This document shows, piece after piece, positions 21,901 to 32,236 of a DNA stretch of 64,000 bases (within the stretch, counting starts at the first letter, position 1; each line of letters starts with the position of its first letter). This DNA comes from Oreohelix idahoensis. Lineage: Eukaryota > Mollusca > Gastropoda > Stylommatophora > Oreohelicidae. The stretch is taken from the NCBI GenBank assembly GCA_024509875.1, contig JAMPIV010012239.1, positions 1 through 64,000 on the forward strand, in the 5' to 3' direction. The notes beneath the pieces were generated by a model. That model ran no database searches. It was not told where the DNA came from and saw only the letters and a list, made by a program, of their open reading frames with translations. Position numbers and translations under genes: made by a program.

Positions 21901-24094
21901 CCAATCATTTCAGGGTTCTTCTTCGAATACCTGGAGAAGAGCTGACAGCCCTCGATTCAGGGGTGGTCATAATTACAGGAACTTTCGCAAAGGAAGTCAT
22001 TCTAGAAACTATCCAAGTTTTCCTTCATGGAGACAACAGGATCATAATTACCGAGATACTCATTATAATGAATATGATGATAGTAACCAAAGGAGCTATG
22101 ATTCAAACCCGAGTAGGGGTTATAATGATGGAAACAATGATAAGTACAGAGGCAATAATAACAGAGGTAGAGCACAATTCAAAAAACATAAAGCTCATTA
22201 CCAGGCGAACTCTGCACAGCAAGAGTCCCACGAAGCCTATAAACAAAATAAAGATAATGATGACTCTAATAATATGGCATGTGCCGCTTTTGATTTTGGG
22301 AGAGCATCTCAGTGCCCCCAATGCAAAACATTATTTGAGCCAACCACAGTGTCTACTTTAAGCTGTGGGCACCCTCTTCCCGCTCTTCCTGCGTCAATCG
22401 CGCATGATGGGAGAGGTTCTCTTGTCTTACACAAAGGTTTAGTAAATGACAATCCAGTCTCAGTACTTTTTGATTCTGGATGCACAACTATTGGGGTTAG
22501 GCAGTCACTCATAGATCCTTCTCATTCTACAGGCAAAGTAGTCAAATGCGTAACATTTGGCGGCACCATAGAGAAATACTCTACCGCTATCATTAGGATT
22601 GCTACTCCTTTCTTCACAGGAGATGTACACGCATGTCTTTTGCCGAATCCGATCGCTGATCTTATCATCGGTCGCATTCACGGAGTCAAAGAATGCACTC
22701 CGGAGCAAATTTCCGTTTGGGAAAATCAAAATATGCAATCTGCTAATGCGGTAGTCACTAGAGCTCAAGCTCTCAATATGCCTGAAACTTCATCTGTTGA
22801 AGATAATGAAGTGCATAACCAAGATGATCCCTTGGTAATTTCTCGTGACTCGTTTATAAAACAACAAGAAGAAGATCCGACTCTTAAGAAATTCTTCACT
22901 CTTGTAACGAAAGGTGATCCGAATAAAGATTCAAATTGTAAATCTTGGATTACAATGAAGAATGGCGTACTTGTACGTATGGTGCAAGACTCCACTAAGT
23001 CAAGTCATTCTCAGATTCTTGTACCCAAGAATTTGAGAGTTAAGATCTTACAACATGCACACGACTCTCAGTGTGCTGGTCACATGGGTTTTTCCCGTAC
23101 AAAGTCAAGAGTTCTTGCGGCTTTCTTTTGGCCTTTTGTGAACAAGGACATACGGATCTATTGTCGATCCTGTAAAGTATGTCAAGAAGTCAAATCCAAA
23201 GGTCCTCGTCATGCTGCGCCTATTCAGGCTGCAGATATTCCTATTCGTCCATTCCAGAAAATGGCGATAGACATCATTGGTCCATTCAAGATCAAATCTG
23301 CTAGAGGACATCAGTTTATCTTAACGTGTGTAGACATGTGCACACGTTGGCCAGAGGCTATCCCTCTAAAGAGCATTACTACCGCTGACATTGCAGATGC
23401 TCTTTGGCTTATATTTTCTCGGCTGGGATTCCCCGGAGAAATATTATCAGATCATGGCACCCAACTGATATCGGATACCATGTCTCAAGTAATGTCTACT
23501 CTACAGATAGAGAGATCTTTGAGTAGCATCTATCATCCTATGTCCAATGGGATGGTCGAGCGACTAAATAGAACACTTAAGAACTTATTAGGGAAGATAA
23601 CTGAGGATCATCCTCAAGATTGGGATAGGGTTTTACCCGCGGCCCTCTTCGCGTACAGAGAGGTCCCCAATGAACATACAGGGTTTTCTCCCTTTGAACT
23701 TGTCTTTGGCGCGCGACCGCGCGGTCCAATGTCTTTGCTGCATGATCTTATAACAGCTGACAATATTGACGATGACACAAAATCTTCTTACGAGTATGTC
23801 ATCGCGCTGAGACAAAAGATTATCGAAGCATGCAAATTGGCAACGTCCTCTTCTGAATTTGCTAAGCAGAAGGCAAGACAATTTGCTAATAAGAAGAGAA
23901 CTTTACGACAACTTTGTCCTGGTGACAAAGCATTTGTTTTGCTACCTTGTCGTGAAAATAGACTCCTTATTAGTTGGAAAGGTCCGTACGATATAATATC
24001 GAAAATTTCAGATGTTGACTACATCGTCGATATTAACGGGAAGCATAAAACCTTCCACATCAATATGCTTACGGAGTTCCATGAACGTCCCTGA
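21776..24094 (+). CDS. pol: Element A protease-integrase frame
   Basis: A 772-codon open frame. Real pol reading probably starts near 21856, where it parts from gag. A basic, Gly/Asn/Tyr/Arg-rich nucleocapsid-like stretch comes first (residues ~40-150), then CX2C motifs (CPQCKTLF). The protease motif is FDSG near residue 230, where most gypsy elements have DTG. The integrase zinc finger is H..GHMGF..C..C (HAHDSQCAGHMGF ... YCRSCKVCQE). The triad falls in MAIDIIGPF, LSDHGTQ and SNGMVERLN. It ends with a GPY-like WKGPYDII segment and HINMLTEFHERP. Reverse transcriptase is not in this frame but starts 11 bp before this stop. Confidence 0.9.
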   Translation: MLLQHHTTLITLTNSKDSCFSKISLIKKGPPSNYYSYQNQGNQSFQGSSSNTWRRADSPRFRGGHNYRNFRKGSHSRNYPSFPSWRQQDHNYRDTHYNEYDDSNQRSYDSNPSRGYNDGNNDKYRGNNNRGRAQFKKHKAHYQANSAQQESHEAYKQNKDNDDSNNMACAAFDFGRASQCPQCKTLFEPTTVSTLSCGHPLPALPASIAHDGRGSLVLHKGLVNDNPVSVLFDSGCTTIGVRQSLIDPSHSTGKVVKCVTFGGTIEKYSTAIIRIATPFFTGDVHACLLPNPIADLIIGRIHGVKECTPEQISVWENQNMQSANAVVTRAQALNMPETSSVEDNEVHNQDDPLVISRDSFIKQQEEDPTLKKFFTLVTKGDPNKDSNCKSWITMKNGVLVRMVQDSTKSSHSQILVPKNLRVKILQHAHDSQCAGHMGFSRTKSRVLAAFFWPFVNKDIRIYCRSCKVCQEVKSKGPRHAAPIQAADIPIRPFQKMAIDIIGPFKIKSARGHQFILTCVDMCTRWPEAIPLKSITTADIADALWLIFSRLGFPGEILSDHGTQLISDTMSQVMSTLQIERSLSSIYHPMSNGMVERLNRTLKNLLGKITEDHPQDWDRVLPAALFAYREVPNEHTGFSPFELVFGARPRGPMSLLHDLITADNIDDDTKSSYEYVIALRQKIIEACKLATSSSEFAKQKARQFANKKRTLRQLCPGDKAFVLLPCRENRLLISWKGPYDIISKISDVDYIVDINGKHKTFHINMLTEFHERP

Positions 24095-25655
24095 CTATCT
24101 ACAGCCTATTTTCCAGGCAACGGACGATTCTCATGTCAAACATGGTCATTACTCATCACTGTCTGTAATACAGGATGAGGAAACAAGTTTTTCGGATGTT
24201 AATCTTCCGCTTCCAATGATCCCACTTCATTCTAGTGAATCATGGAAAGACGTTACTGTTTCTCCTGATTTGTCTCTAGGAGAACGGCGACAAGTTTCGT
24301 CTATGTTACAAACATTTCAGGATGTCCTCACTGACATCCCTGGGCAAACTCATGTCATTGAGCATGACATTGTTCTAACTGAACATACTCCAATTAGGGT
24401 TAGACCTTATCCTATCCCTATACATTTCCAAACACAGGTTGAAAAGGAGTTGGATGAAATGATAGATTTACAAATAATCGAACCATCCACTTCTGCATAT
24501 TCTTCGCCGATGGTTATTGTTCGAAAAAAAGACAATAACATACGTCTTTGCGTTGACTATCGCAAATTGAATCAAGTTACGAAGTTCGATGCTGAACCTA
24601 TGCCTTTACTGGAAGAACTACTTACTCGTCTTTCTAAATCGCATTTTTTCACTAAACTTGATTTGTCTAAAGGATATTGGCAAGTTCCATTATCCGAACG
24701 CGCCAAACCTCTTACCGCTTTCTCTACTCCCAGAGGCCTTTTCCAATGGAATTTTATGCCTTTCGGCCTTATGAACGCACCAGCTACATTTGTACGCATG
24801 ATGCGTCGAATCCTATCGTATCGGTCAGATGTCATTGCTTATCTAGACGACATCTGTCTTTTCAGCGATACTTGGGAAGATCACTATTCAGGGTTAGTTG
24901 AATTATTATCAACTCTGCGTGAGTATAACCTGACAGCAAAACCATCCAAAGCTTGTATTGGCTTTAGCGAAATTGCTTTCTTAGGCCATCGAGTAGGTCA
25001 CGGTTTCTTGAAGACAGAAGACCATAATATCACTAAGATACTTAACATCTCTATCCCTAGGACTAAAAAGCAAGTGCGAAGTCTTTTAGGTCTCATACAA
25101 TTTTATGGACGTTTCATTCCGAATCTGTCCTCTATCATGGCACCTCTCTCTACACTATTAAAGAAAGGGTCGCCTAACATGGTTCACTGGTCTCATGAAT
25201 GCCAATCTTCACTAGAGAAGATCAAAACTATGTTTTCATCACCACCTATTTTAGTGTTACCTACAACAGATAAGACATTTGTTCTTCGTAGTGACGCTTC
25301 ATCCACTGGGATTGGAGCGGCACTAATGCAAGAGTACTCTGGAACTCTGCATCCTGTAATGTATATATCCAGAAAACTTAATGCTGCAGAAAGGAATTAC
25401 TCGGTTTTAGACCGTGAATTATTGGCAATGGTTTGGTCAATTCTCAAACTCCAAAGATTCCTTCTGGGCGCGCATTTCGTAGTGGAAACTGACCAAAAAG
25501 CTCTTACGGCTATCCAAAGTAAGAACTTGAAGAGCTCGAGATCAACTCGATACGCAATCGCTCTTCAACCTTTTCATTTCTCGGTACGAGCTATCCGTGG
25601 TTCAGAAAATGTGATGGCGGACATTCTGTCCAGATGCCCACATGATGCCACTTAA
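24081..25655 (+). CDS. pol: Element A reverse transcriptase-RNase H frame
   Basis: The frame is open from before 24012, but I take the ATG at 24081-24083. It lies inside the end of the integrase frame (stop TGA at 24092-24094), and sequence homologous to other pol proteins begins after it. Reverse transcriptase motifs are IRLCVDYRKLN, FFTKLDLSKGYWQ, FMPFGLMNAPATF and YLDDI. RNase H follows with LRSDASSTGIGAAL, NYSVLDRELLAMVW and VETDQKAL, ending ADILSRCP. All catalytic aspartates are visible. Having it as a separate +1 frame could reflect reinitiation, frameshifting or a single-base error, because element B has the same domains fused. Confidence 0.9.
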   Translation: MNVPDYLQPIFQATDDSHVKHGHYSSLSVIQDEETSFSDVNLPLPMIPLHSSESWKDVTVSPDLSLGERRQVSSMLQTFQDVLTDIPGQTHVIEHDIVLTEHTPIRVRPYPIPIHFQTQVEKELDEMIDLQIIEPSTSAYSSPMVIVRKKDNNIRLCVDYRKLNQVTKFDAEPMPLLEELLTRLSKSHFFTKLDLSKGYWQVPLSERAKPLTAFSTPRGLFQWNFMPFGLMNAPATFVRMMRRILSYRSDVIAYLDDICLFSDTWEDHYSGLVELLSTLREYNLTAKPSKACIGFSEIAFLGHRVGHGFLKTEDHNITKILNISIPRTKKQVRSLLGLIQFYGRFIPNLSSIMAPLSTLLKKGSPNMVHWSHECQSSLEKIKTMFSSPPILVLPTTDKTFVLRSDASSTGIGAALMQEYSGTLHPVMYISRKLNAAERNYSVLDRELLAMVWSILKLQRFLLGAHFVVETDQKALTAIQSKNLKSSRSTRYAIALQPFHFSVRAIRGSENVMADILSRCPHDAT

Positions 25656-26104
25656 CTGTTAAATATTGGATTTTTTTTAATATGTATAACTTTACAACAG
25701 TTATTTTTTGTTTCTTTACTAAGATACACATTTGTAATTTAATAATAGAATGATGGTATCTCTACTTAGCGGTTTATTGATGTTTATTCACCGCTGTTCT
25801 TTGATGATTGTTTCTTCATAAATCATAAATTTAAGATTATAGTGTGAATTTTTGGTATGCATTGTATAATTACCAGAATTGTATTATACGTAGATCACAC
25901 CTTCCTGGAAACATTTATTCGTAGAGAAACAATTTCTCTCAGATTTTGAGATATATTCTCACCGGTCATATTAGGAATTATAGTTATTCCTGATATTTTC
26001 ATCTGCGCAGTATTCTTGCGTTGTGAGCCTATTCTACGTTGCTCCTAGATGTATTTAAAAAAAAAAAAATTTTTTTTTTTTTTTCCCGGGAGGTGTGGTA
26101 AGAC
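25656..26104 (+). other. Element A 3' untranslated region and polypurine tract
   Basis: No frame is seen. A run of about 13 A followed by 16 T (26056-26083) can fold on itself. GGGAGGTGTGGTAAGA directly before the LTR at 26105 is the likely polypurine tract. Confidence 0.6.
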
Positions 26105-27656
26105 TGTAAAGTGCAATCTTTACTATCTTGCAATATAATACATTTTATATACTTATTATGTTCGCAAATATTTTGTAAACAAAGTATTTCCTTTTTAAGT
26201 GCTTAAGGAGAAGTCATTTTTGAGTTACTTCCCTTGAAAGGAGTTCCGTCATCTTCGATCGGACTCCGCGGACGAATTTAGGCCTACTGCGATTTATTCT
26301 TTGGCTGGGTAGGAATAGATTGTTCTTGCTTCAGTATATCTATGGCCTGAATTTATACGTAGTGTTTGTATGAGTAGGACGAGTCTGTCTTATATATGGA
26401 TATCTTTACATTTCTAAGTCGAACTATGTTGGTTGTCGCTAGAAAAGGTCAAAGGCTATGCAGCGGAAGTATCGCTAGCAGGGGGTGTGATTCATGGCTG
26501 TCATCCTGTCGGGATGTCGAATTTTGTTGTAGCCGGCCTATCGCCGAAAAAGTGATCTATAAGTAGATGGGGAAAAGTGATAGTCATTTAGACATGTTGT
26601 ATGTACTTTACCCCAGTGTTTATTCTCTTTTGCCAAGGAATGGCAAAGTTATATTTCGCATAGAAAGGTAAAACCACAATTTATTATGAACTTGGGCTTC
26701 GCCATCGTTGTCGATAAGCAGATGCACAGTGGTACTTTTGAAAAGAATATTTATTCAAAGGAAGATGACATTCCTATGTATCAGCACTAGATTATATGAT
26801 ATTATTCAATTACCTCTATGATAGAAGCTATGAAGAAATGAGGACATTTAACGAATGACCAATTTTGGTCTGTATCCAATAGTGAGTGAAGCTCACGAGA
26901 GAAGCACAGCCATGTTGAAATTCAGATACTTTGTATTTATCGAGTGAGAAAAAGGGATGCCTGTACTATCGCTCGATGAACCAAGAGATCACTGCTACAT
27001 GTGAGAACCCATGTCTGGGATTCCTATATCTTTATGGAAAAATATATATTGAACTTTACGTGAAGGGATATTCGCTAGACGAGGTTAGGTCTAGGAGCCT
27101 TCCTATATATTGGTTATGGTCTGACGTGCCCAGTCAGTAAAGCCAGATGATTTACATGATGGAACTCTGAATGCTTATTTACGAATGCTCCATTATGATA
27201 TTTGCCAAGCATGAATGCTAACTTAAGATGATATTCCTGTGATCAACATTATGCTGTCTATGTCGACATTTGTTCCTGTAACCATACACGTACTGTCCAA
27301 GTGTGCGTCCCATTAAATGTTATAAAAAGACCACCGTAGTTCCAGTACTTCTTGAATTCGAACAGTGTGAGTATGAGTGATGTACTACCAACCTGACAAC
27401 TCTATCGAATCATTCTACCATTCGCGTACTGACATTCATACACACTCATTGTCTACACTCACATTCTTGTCGGAGCCTCATCACGTTCCAGGACAAGATG
27501 ACCTGTATGACCAAAACTGTGCTGGGTTTAATGAGTTGACAATCGTTACACTTTACTACACCAGTCCCAACATCTACATTTATCAACTGGTGGACATTCA
27601 CGTCATTTAACAAATAAAGCGTGATTTAACAACTACTGGCCAGTATGAGTTTAACA
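26105..27656 (+). repeat. Element A 3' LTR
   Basis: 1,552 bp matching 9495-11045. The differences I see are a single base near 26512, another near 26826, and three one-base homopolymer changes. Confidence 0.93.
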
Positions 27657-27661
27657 GACAT
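27657..27661. repeat. Target-site duplication of element A, right (GACAT)
   Basis: Second copy of the 5-bp duplication; it rejoins C's LTR sequence CAATAAACTC. Confidence 0.92.
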
Positions 27662-27934
27662 CAATAAACTCTAATATAATTTTCTACATTTGCTGTTTGT
27701 GGAAATTTACAGTAATTTCTTTCGGATATAAGTTGTTGTGCTGAAACTGTTTTTCTTATCACCAAACTCAAACGGAAGAACATTCCTGGGTTGAAAAAAA
27801 TAACAAAAGGTCAAGTATTACCACCTCTGGCGGAAGGCCAGTTAGCACTTGAACCACAACGACACATGAAGGATTAACTCTAACTAAATAAAATCTATAT
27901 AACTACTAGTGCCGTATAAACATACACGGCCACA
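27662..27934 (+). repeat. Element C 5' LTR, second part
   Basis: It continues 8833-9494 after element A and matches 41254-41526. It ends GGCCACA. Confidence 0.88.
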
Positions 27935-27946
27935 TATTACACTAAT

Positions 27947-27964
27947 TGGCGCCGTGACCTGCCC
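27947..27964 (+). promoter_or_regulatory. Element C primer-binding site
   Basis: TGGCGCCGTGACCTGCCC lies 12 bases after the LTR end. TGGCGCC is a common start of tRNA primer sites in gypsy elements and retroviruses. Confidence 0.6.
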
Positions 27965-28000
27965 TTTTTTCTTGGTGAAAGCAGACAGGCATAATTACTA

Positions 28001-29334
28001 ATGGATGAAAGTCAAGAACAACAGCAGCAACAACAGGCGTTGTATACACTACAGCAACAACAGCAACAACAACATGCGTTATATGCACAGCAACTACAAC
28101 AGCAACAGGAAATGCAACAGGCAAATGTCCATCCTGCTAACATACCCTTACCTGTAGAGGCCGAACCCACAATGACCACGTTGCAACGGATAACAGACAC
28201 GCTATCCTTTTTCTTCTTCTTCTTCTTCGTTCGTCCTGAAAAGGACGGTGGTTGCGTTGTGTCTGTTTGTGCCTACGCTGTGATATCTGCACCTTTCGGT
28301 CGACACGTCCGACTTCTGCACAGCATTTTTTAAGGACCGGGTTTGCCTTCCCATTTCGATCCATGCTATCCAATGTAGATCATTATAATAAATATAACCA
28401 AAGTCGCTCGGTTATAACTCCCTTCACCGGCGATTCAAAGACATTTCGCAGATGGCTAATGAACATAGACAAGTTTAGTTCCATGGTAAATGCTACAAGT
28501 GACAAGGAAAAGATCAAAATTGCATACTTGTCATCTGAATCTCTGGTGACGGATTTTCTGCGACGGCGCTCCCTCATCTACACAGAAGAGACCTATGCAT
28601 CATTAAATAAGGAACTTATTGCACGGTATAGTGACATAATCGACAAACAGCACGCGTGGTTGCTTTTGAGGAAAATCCATCAAGAAAAATCTGAACCTGT
28701 TCAATTTTATGGAGACCGTTTATTGAATTTGGCTGAAGAAGCTGTTATGGAAGGAACGGTACCATCACAGGACATTAAAAAACACTTGGTAGGCATTTTT
28801 GTGGACGGACTTTACACAGATAACTTAAAGCTCCATCTCATAAGAAAAGACCCTAAAACTGTAACTGATGCTATACAAACGGCAGTATCGGAGGATAACG
28901 TACGAAAACGTTTCAATCAACGCACAGGTAGAGATCCTCGCTATGAAGTAAACAACGACCACGAGCCAAATGAAATCGGTCACTCAAGACAGCAGTGGCA
29001 CCGTCACCAACATCGATCTACACGCCATCAGCCTGAGCAATGTCAGTACCAGCAAGCACACCAACCGAGGCAACAGAATGTCCAAAATGTCAATACGATT
29101 GTCTGTTACATTTGTGGACAAAATGGGCATGTCTCTCGTGCATGCCAATCACACCAGCAAGGATCATTCGGAGAGGGTAGACAAGGACATAGAACGTATC
29201 AACATAATCAATCTCGGGGTTATAACCAACCACAACAAGGACAGAACAACCGCGCATACGCAACCCAACATGCTTTTGCCAGAGGTAGACCACAATATTT
29301 TCCTGCTTCGGGAAACGGACCGAGTACACGTTAG
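28001..29334 (+). pseudogene. gag: Element C gag, interrupted by a SINE
   Basis: The ATG at 28001 opens a glutamine-rich N terminus (CAA/CAG repeats, 28012-28110). A 157-bp SINE with a 7-bp duplication interrupts the frame at 28208. The frames before and after are the same once the 164 inserted bases are discounted, so the gene was continuous. The capsid-like part follows (TPFTGDSKTFRRWLMNIDKF ... YASLNKELIARYSD ... FYGDRLLNLAEEA), then a Q/R/H-rich linker and one zinc knuckle, CYICGQNGHVSRAC (CX2CX4HX4C). It differs from the SCAN-like gag of A, B and D. The SINE is in the opposite orientation. Confidence 0.85.
28201..28371 (-). mobile_element. SINE-like insertion in C gag (28208-28364) with 7-bp duplications
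   Basis: The insertion is flanked by GCTATCC at 28201-28207 and 28365-28371. On the minus strand it ends in (GAA)n and A, a retroposon tail. Its body shares roughly 75% identity by eye with 48557-48640 (around AAAGGTGCAGATATC). Just before the tail, CGTCCT TTTC AGGACG forms a 6-bp stem with a UUUC loop, the geometry of the histone mRNA 3' stem-loop. Confidence 0.75.
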
Positions 29335-29348
29335 ATCGGACCGCTGAC

Positions 29349-30110
29349 GTGAGCTATACAGAAGGGAACACTTATAAACCCTATAGGTCCCACACAACAA
29401 GGAAGAAGTCACACAACATAGAACATCATTCTCACCGCAATAAAAGGCAGCAGACTGTAGTAAATAATATTAACATCCACCCAGATCCGAGTTCCTATCT
29501 CATCTCTATTCAGGGCATGCATTATCGAGCATTGGTGGATACCGGAGCATCGGTAAGCCTAATACGAGAACAACTTTTTCGAAAAATTCAGAAATATGTG
29601 AAATTTCACCCCACGAAAACTTACATGGCATCGGTGACCGGCCAGGAAATGAAATCCCTTGGTACTGCGTTTATCACATTCCAGATTGGGGAACAGAAAA
29701 TAAACCATAAATTCATTATTACATGCGGTATGTCTCGGAATCTTATTATTTGACGTTATTTCCTAAACAAACACCAGGCCCGGATATACTACGATCTACA
29801 CAAGATTAGACTTAACGGAGAATACATCAGCCTCCAGGATGATTTACACATAGCTTCGTTGGTACGCCTTACAGCTCCAGTGACCATTCCACAAAACTCA
29901 CTAATAATAACCAAAGGTCGTGTAAAGGGATCAGACTACATTCGACCCGGACAGACAGTAGAAATTGCACCGTTGCTGGATGAAGATATAAACGATGATC
30001 TACTGATATTCATTACTGAGGGCATTGCAGAAATTACAAGCTCCCGAGATTTCCCCATCATGATCGTAAATACCTCAGTAAAACATCATCCATTGCAAGA
30101 GGTGCGATAA
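29349..30110 (+). pseudogene. pol: Element C protease and following linker, internal stop
   Basis: The frame is open from 29349, contains the protease motif LVDTGASVSLI near residue 57, stops at 29751-29753, and resumes in the same frame at 29859-30110. The second part (VTIPQNSLIITKGRVKG ... EIAPLLDE ... LLIFITEGIAEI) resembles the conserved linker between protease and reverse transcriptase in gypsy elements. A second in-frame stop at 30108-30110 precedes a tandem-repeat region. This is a degenerate pol N-terminal part. Confidence 0.75.
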
Positions 30111-30176
30111 TCGCAAAAGTTAATTCCCCCCCCCCCAATAATGAAAGATGTCAGACAAAACTGCACAAATGGAGAT

Positions 30177-30480
30177 AAAACAGACATCAACAATATATAT
30201 TGCCGGAGAGAATCAGAGAGCAACAATAGATATACCCGGAAACAACCAGAGATCAACAATACATATTGCCAGAGACAATCTGAGAACATTAATAGATATT
30301 GCCGTAGACAACCAGAGAGCAACAATAGATATAGCCGGAAACATCCAAAGATCAACAATACATATTGCCAGAGACAATCTGAGAACATTAATAGATATTG
30401 CCGTAGACAACCAGACAGCAACAATAGATATTGCCGGAGAGAACCAGAGAGCAACAATAAATATTGCCAGAGAAAATCAG
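30177..30480 (+). repeat. 33-bp coding minisatellite in element C pol
   Basis: About nine units of 33 bp (11 codons) with a three-unit higher-order pattern. Unit cores look like GAGAGCAACAATAGATATTG. Two plus-strand frames are open across the whole array: one reads about NNRYCRRQPES per unit, the other about NQRATIDIAGE. The array lies in the pol frame between the protease linker and the reverse transcriptase N terminus. Confidence 0.85.
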
Positions 30481-32236
30481 AGAGATCACTGGACCATTTT
30501 TATGAAAGAGGGGTGAAATGTCAAACACAAAGATCAAATACAAGTATGCATAAGGACATAAAAACAAATACCGAAGACAGATTACCACAGTTGTTGGACA
30601 CCTTACATACTTCGGCCCAACACCAACAACGGCTCACCGCTTTTGTGAAAAAATATCACGATGTCTTTGCTTTAAATGATTTGGAATTGGGTCGTACATC
30701 AACAGTCCAAATGGATATTAATACCACTACCGAAGAGCCTATTAGCCTAAAACCTTACCATACCCCACCCCACTCAAACACAGAGAGATAGTAGAACGAT
30801 CCATTAATGAGATGCTATCAGCTGGCATCATTGAACGTTCCATATCACCATGGTCGTCACCTATCGTCATAGTTGGGAAGAAGGATGGATCAAATAGATT
30901 CTGCTGCGATTACCGCGCTTTGAACAGAATCACGAAGACAATCTCCTAGCCACTACCCAGAATTTATGACATTCTCGCGACCCTTGGCAACTCGAGATAC
31001 TTTACCACCTTAGACGCTAGGTCAGGGTTCTGGTGTATCCCCATGACACCTGAGGCTAAACAGAAGTCCACATTTACTACACACATGGGCAGTTACGCAT
31101 GGAATGTCATGCCTTTCGGCCTCAAGGGAAGACCGGCAACTTATATGTCATTGATGGATGAGGTGTTGAAGGTGATGCAACCTTTCGCACTCGCGTATAT
31201 CGATGACATATTAATTCATACAGTGGGAACCATTGAGGACCATCTTCATAAAGTGGAACTAGTATTTGACAGGCTCAGGAAACCCCAAATCAAACTCAAG
31301 TTAAGCAAATGTGAGTTTCTCAAAGAAGAAACAAAATATTTGGGTTTTGTTATAAATGCTGATGGAATACGTCCAGACGAAGATAAGGTTAAGGCTATCA
31401 GGGAAATGCCGAGTCCCACTACAGTACGGCAGGTGAGAGGTTTCATTGGGTGCATTGGGTACTACAGACGCCACATAATTAACTTCTTCAGTGCGGCTAC
31501 GCCCCTGTTAGAACTGACAAAAAAGTATGCTCGTTTTAAATGGACTCCCGAATGCCAGAAATCATTCGAGTACCTGAAGGATGCATTGAATACAATCCCC
31601 TTACTTGCTCACCCAGACACATCCAAACCCATGGTATTATATACCGACGCCTCGGACAACGCCATTGGTGCATGTTGGGTCCAACCCATCACATTAAACG
31701 AAAAACCAATTTTGCCTGAAATCCCCAATGAGAAACCTATCGCGTTTCTTTCGCATGCTCTATCTAAGTCCAAGAAGAGATGGTCGACGACAGAGAAGGA
31801 AGCATACGCGATCCATTATGCAATACAGAAATTTGATTGTTATGTACGAGGAACAAGGCTCATAATCAGGACGGATCATCAACCCCTAGTCAATTGGCTC
31901 TCTAAGACACACGAACAACCTAAGAAACTGCAGACATCGTCTATTAACCTCCAATCCTACGATACCATCATAGAGTACATCCCCGGAACAATGAACACAT
32001 GTGCAGATCTGTTATCTAGGATTCCATATGAGGAGAGTAAAACGCAGAACACTACAGTGAAAGAAGAACCATCCACATCGACGGAAATTGATGATAATAC
32101 AAAACAAATTAATGTTGTTACTTCCAACCAACATGACATATCTGAAAACACACAGAGGTCTAAATCACAATCAAACCCAGACAGTGATCCAGATGGCTTC
32201 CAATGGCAAGTGAGCAGAACAAAGATCCAGACATAA
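30481..32236 (+). pseudogene. pol: Element C reverse transcriptase-RNase H
   Basis: After the minisatellite, the pre-RT segment (FVKKYHDVFALNDLELGRT ... KPYHTPPH) is in one frame. A frame change near 30770 leads into REIVERSINEMLSAGIIE and FCCDYRALNRIT, and a TAG near 30947 breaks it. From 31043 the frame is open: FWCIPMTPEAKQKSTF, MPFGLKGRPATY and YIDDI, then RNase H with LYTDASDNAIGA, STTEKEAYAIHYAIQ and IRTDHQPLVNWLS. Catalytic YIDD and RNase H aspartates are kept, but the frameshift and stop inactivate it. A 45-codon charged tail (DNTKQINVVTSNQ...) links to integrase. Confidence 0.88.

Larger units (their letters stand above)
9495..27656 (+). mobile_element. Element A: Gmr1-like Ty3/gypsy retrotransposon inside C's 5' LTR
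   Basis: Two 1.55-kb LTRs (TGTAAAG...TTTAACA) sit in the same orientation with a 5-bp duplication. The element is 18.2 kb as found, or 9.7 kb without nested element B. It encodes a SCAN-like gag, a protease-integrase frame and a reverse transcriptase-RNase H frame, all on the plus strand. Integrase precedes reverse transcriptase, the order known from Gmr1-like elements and opposite to ordinary gypsy. The LTRs differ at only about two substitutions plus a few homopolymer indels, so insertion was recent. Three single-base frame changes separate its reading frames. Confidence 0.93.

Noticed and set aside
30177..30480. CRISPR-like array
   Set aside because: Units are contiguous 33-bp tandem repeats without unique spacers, in a eukaryotic retrotransposon.
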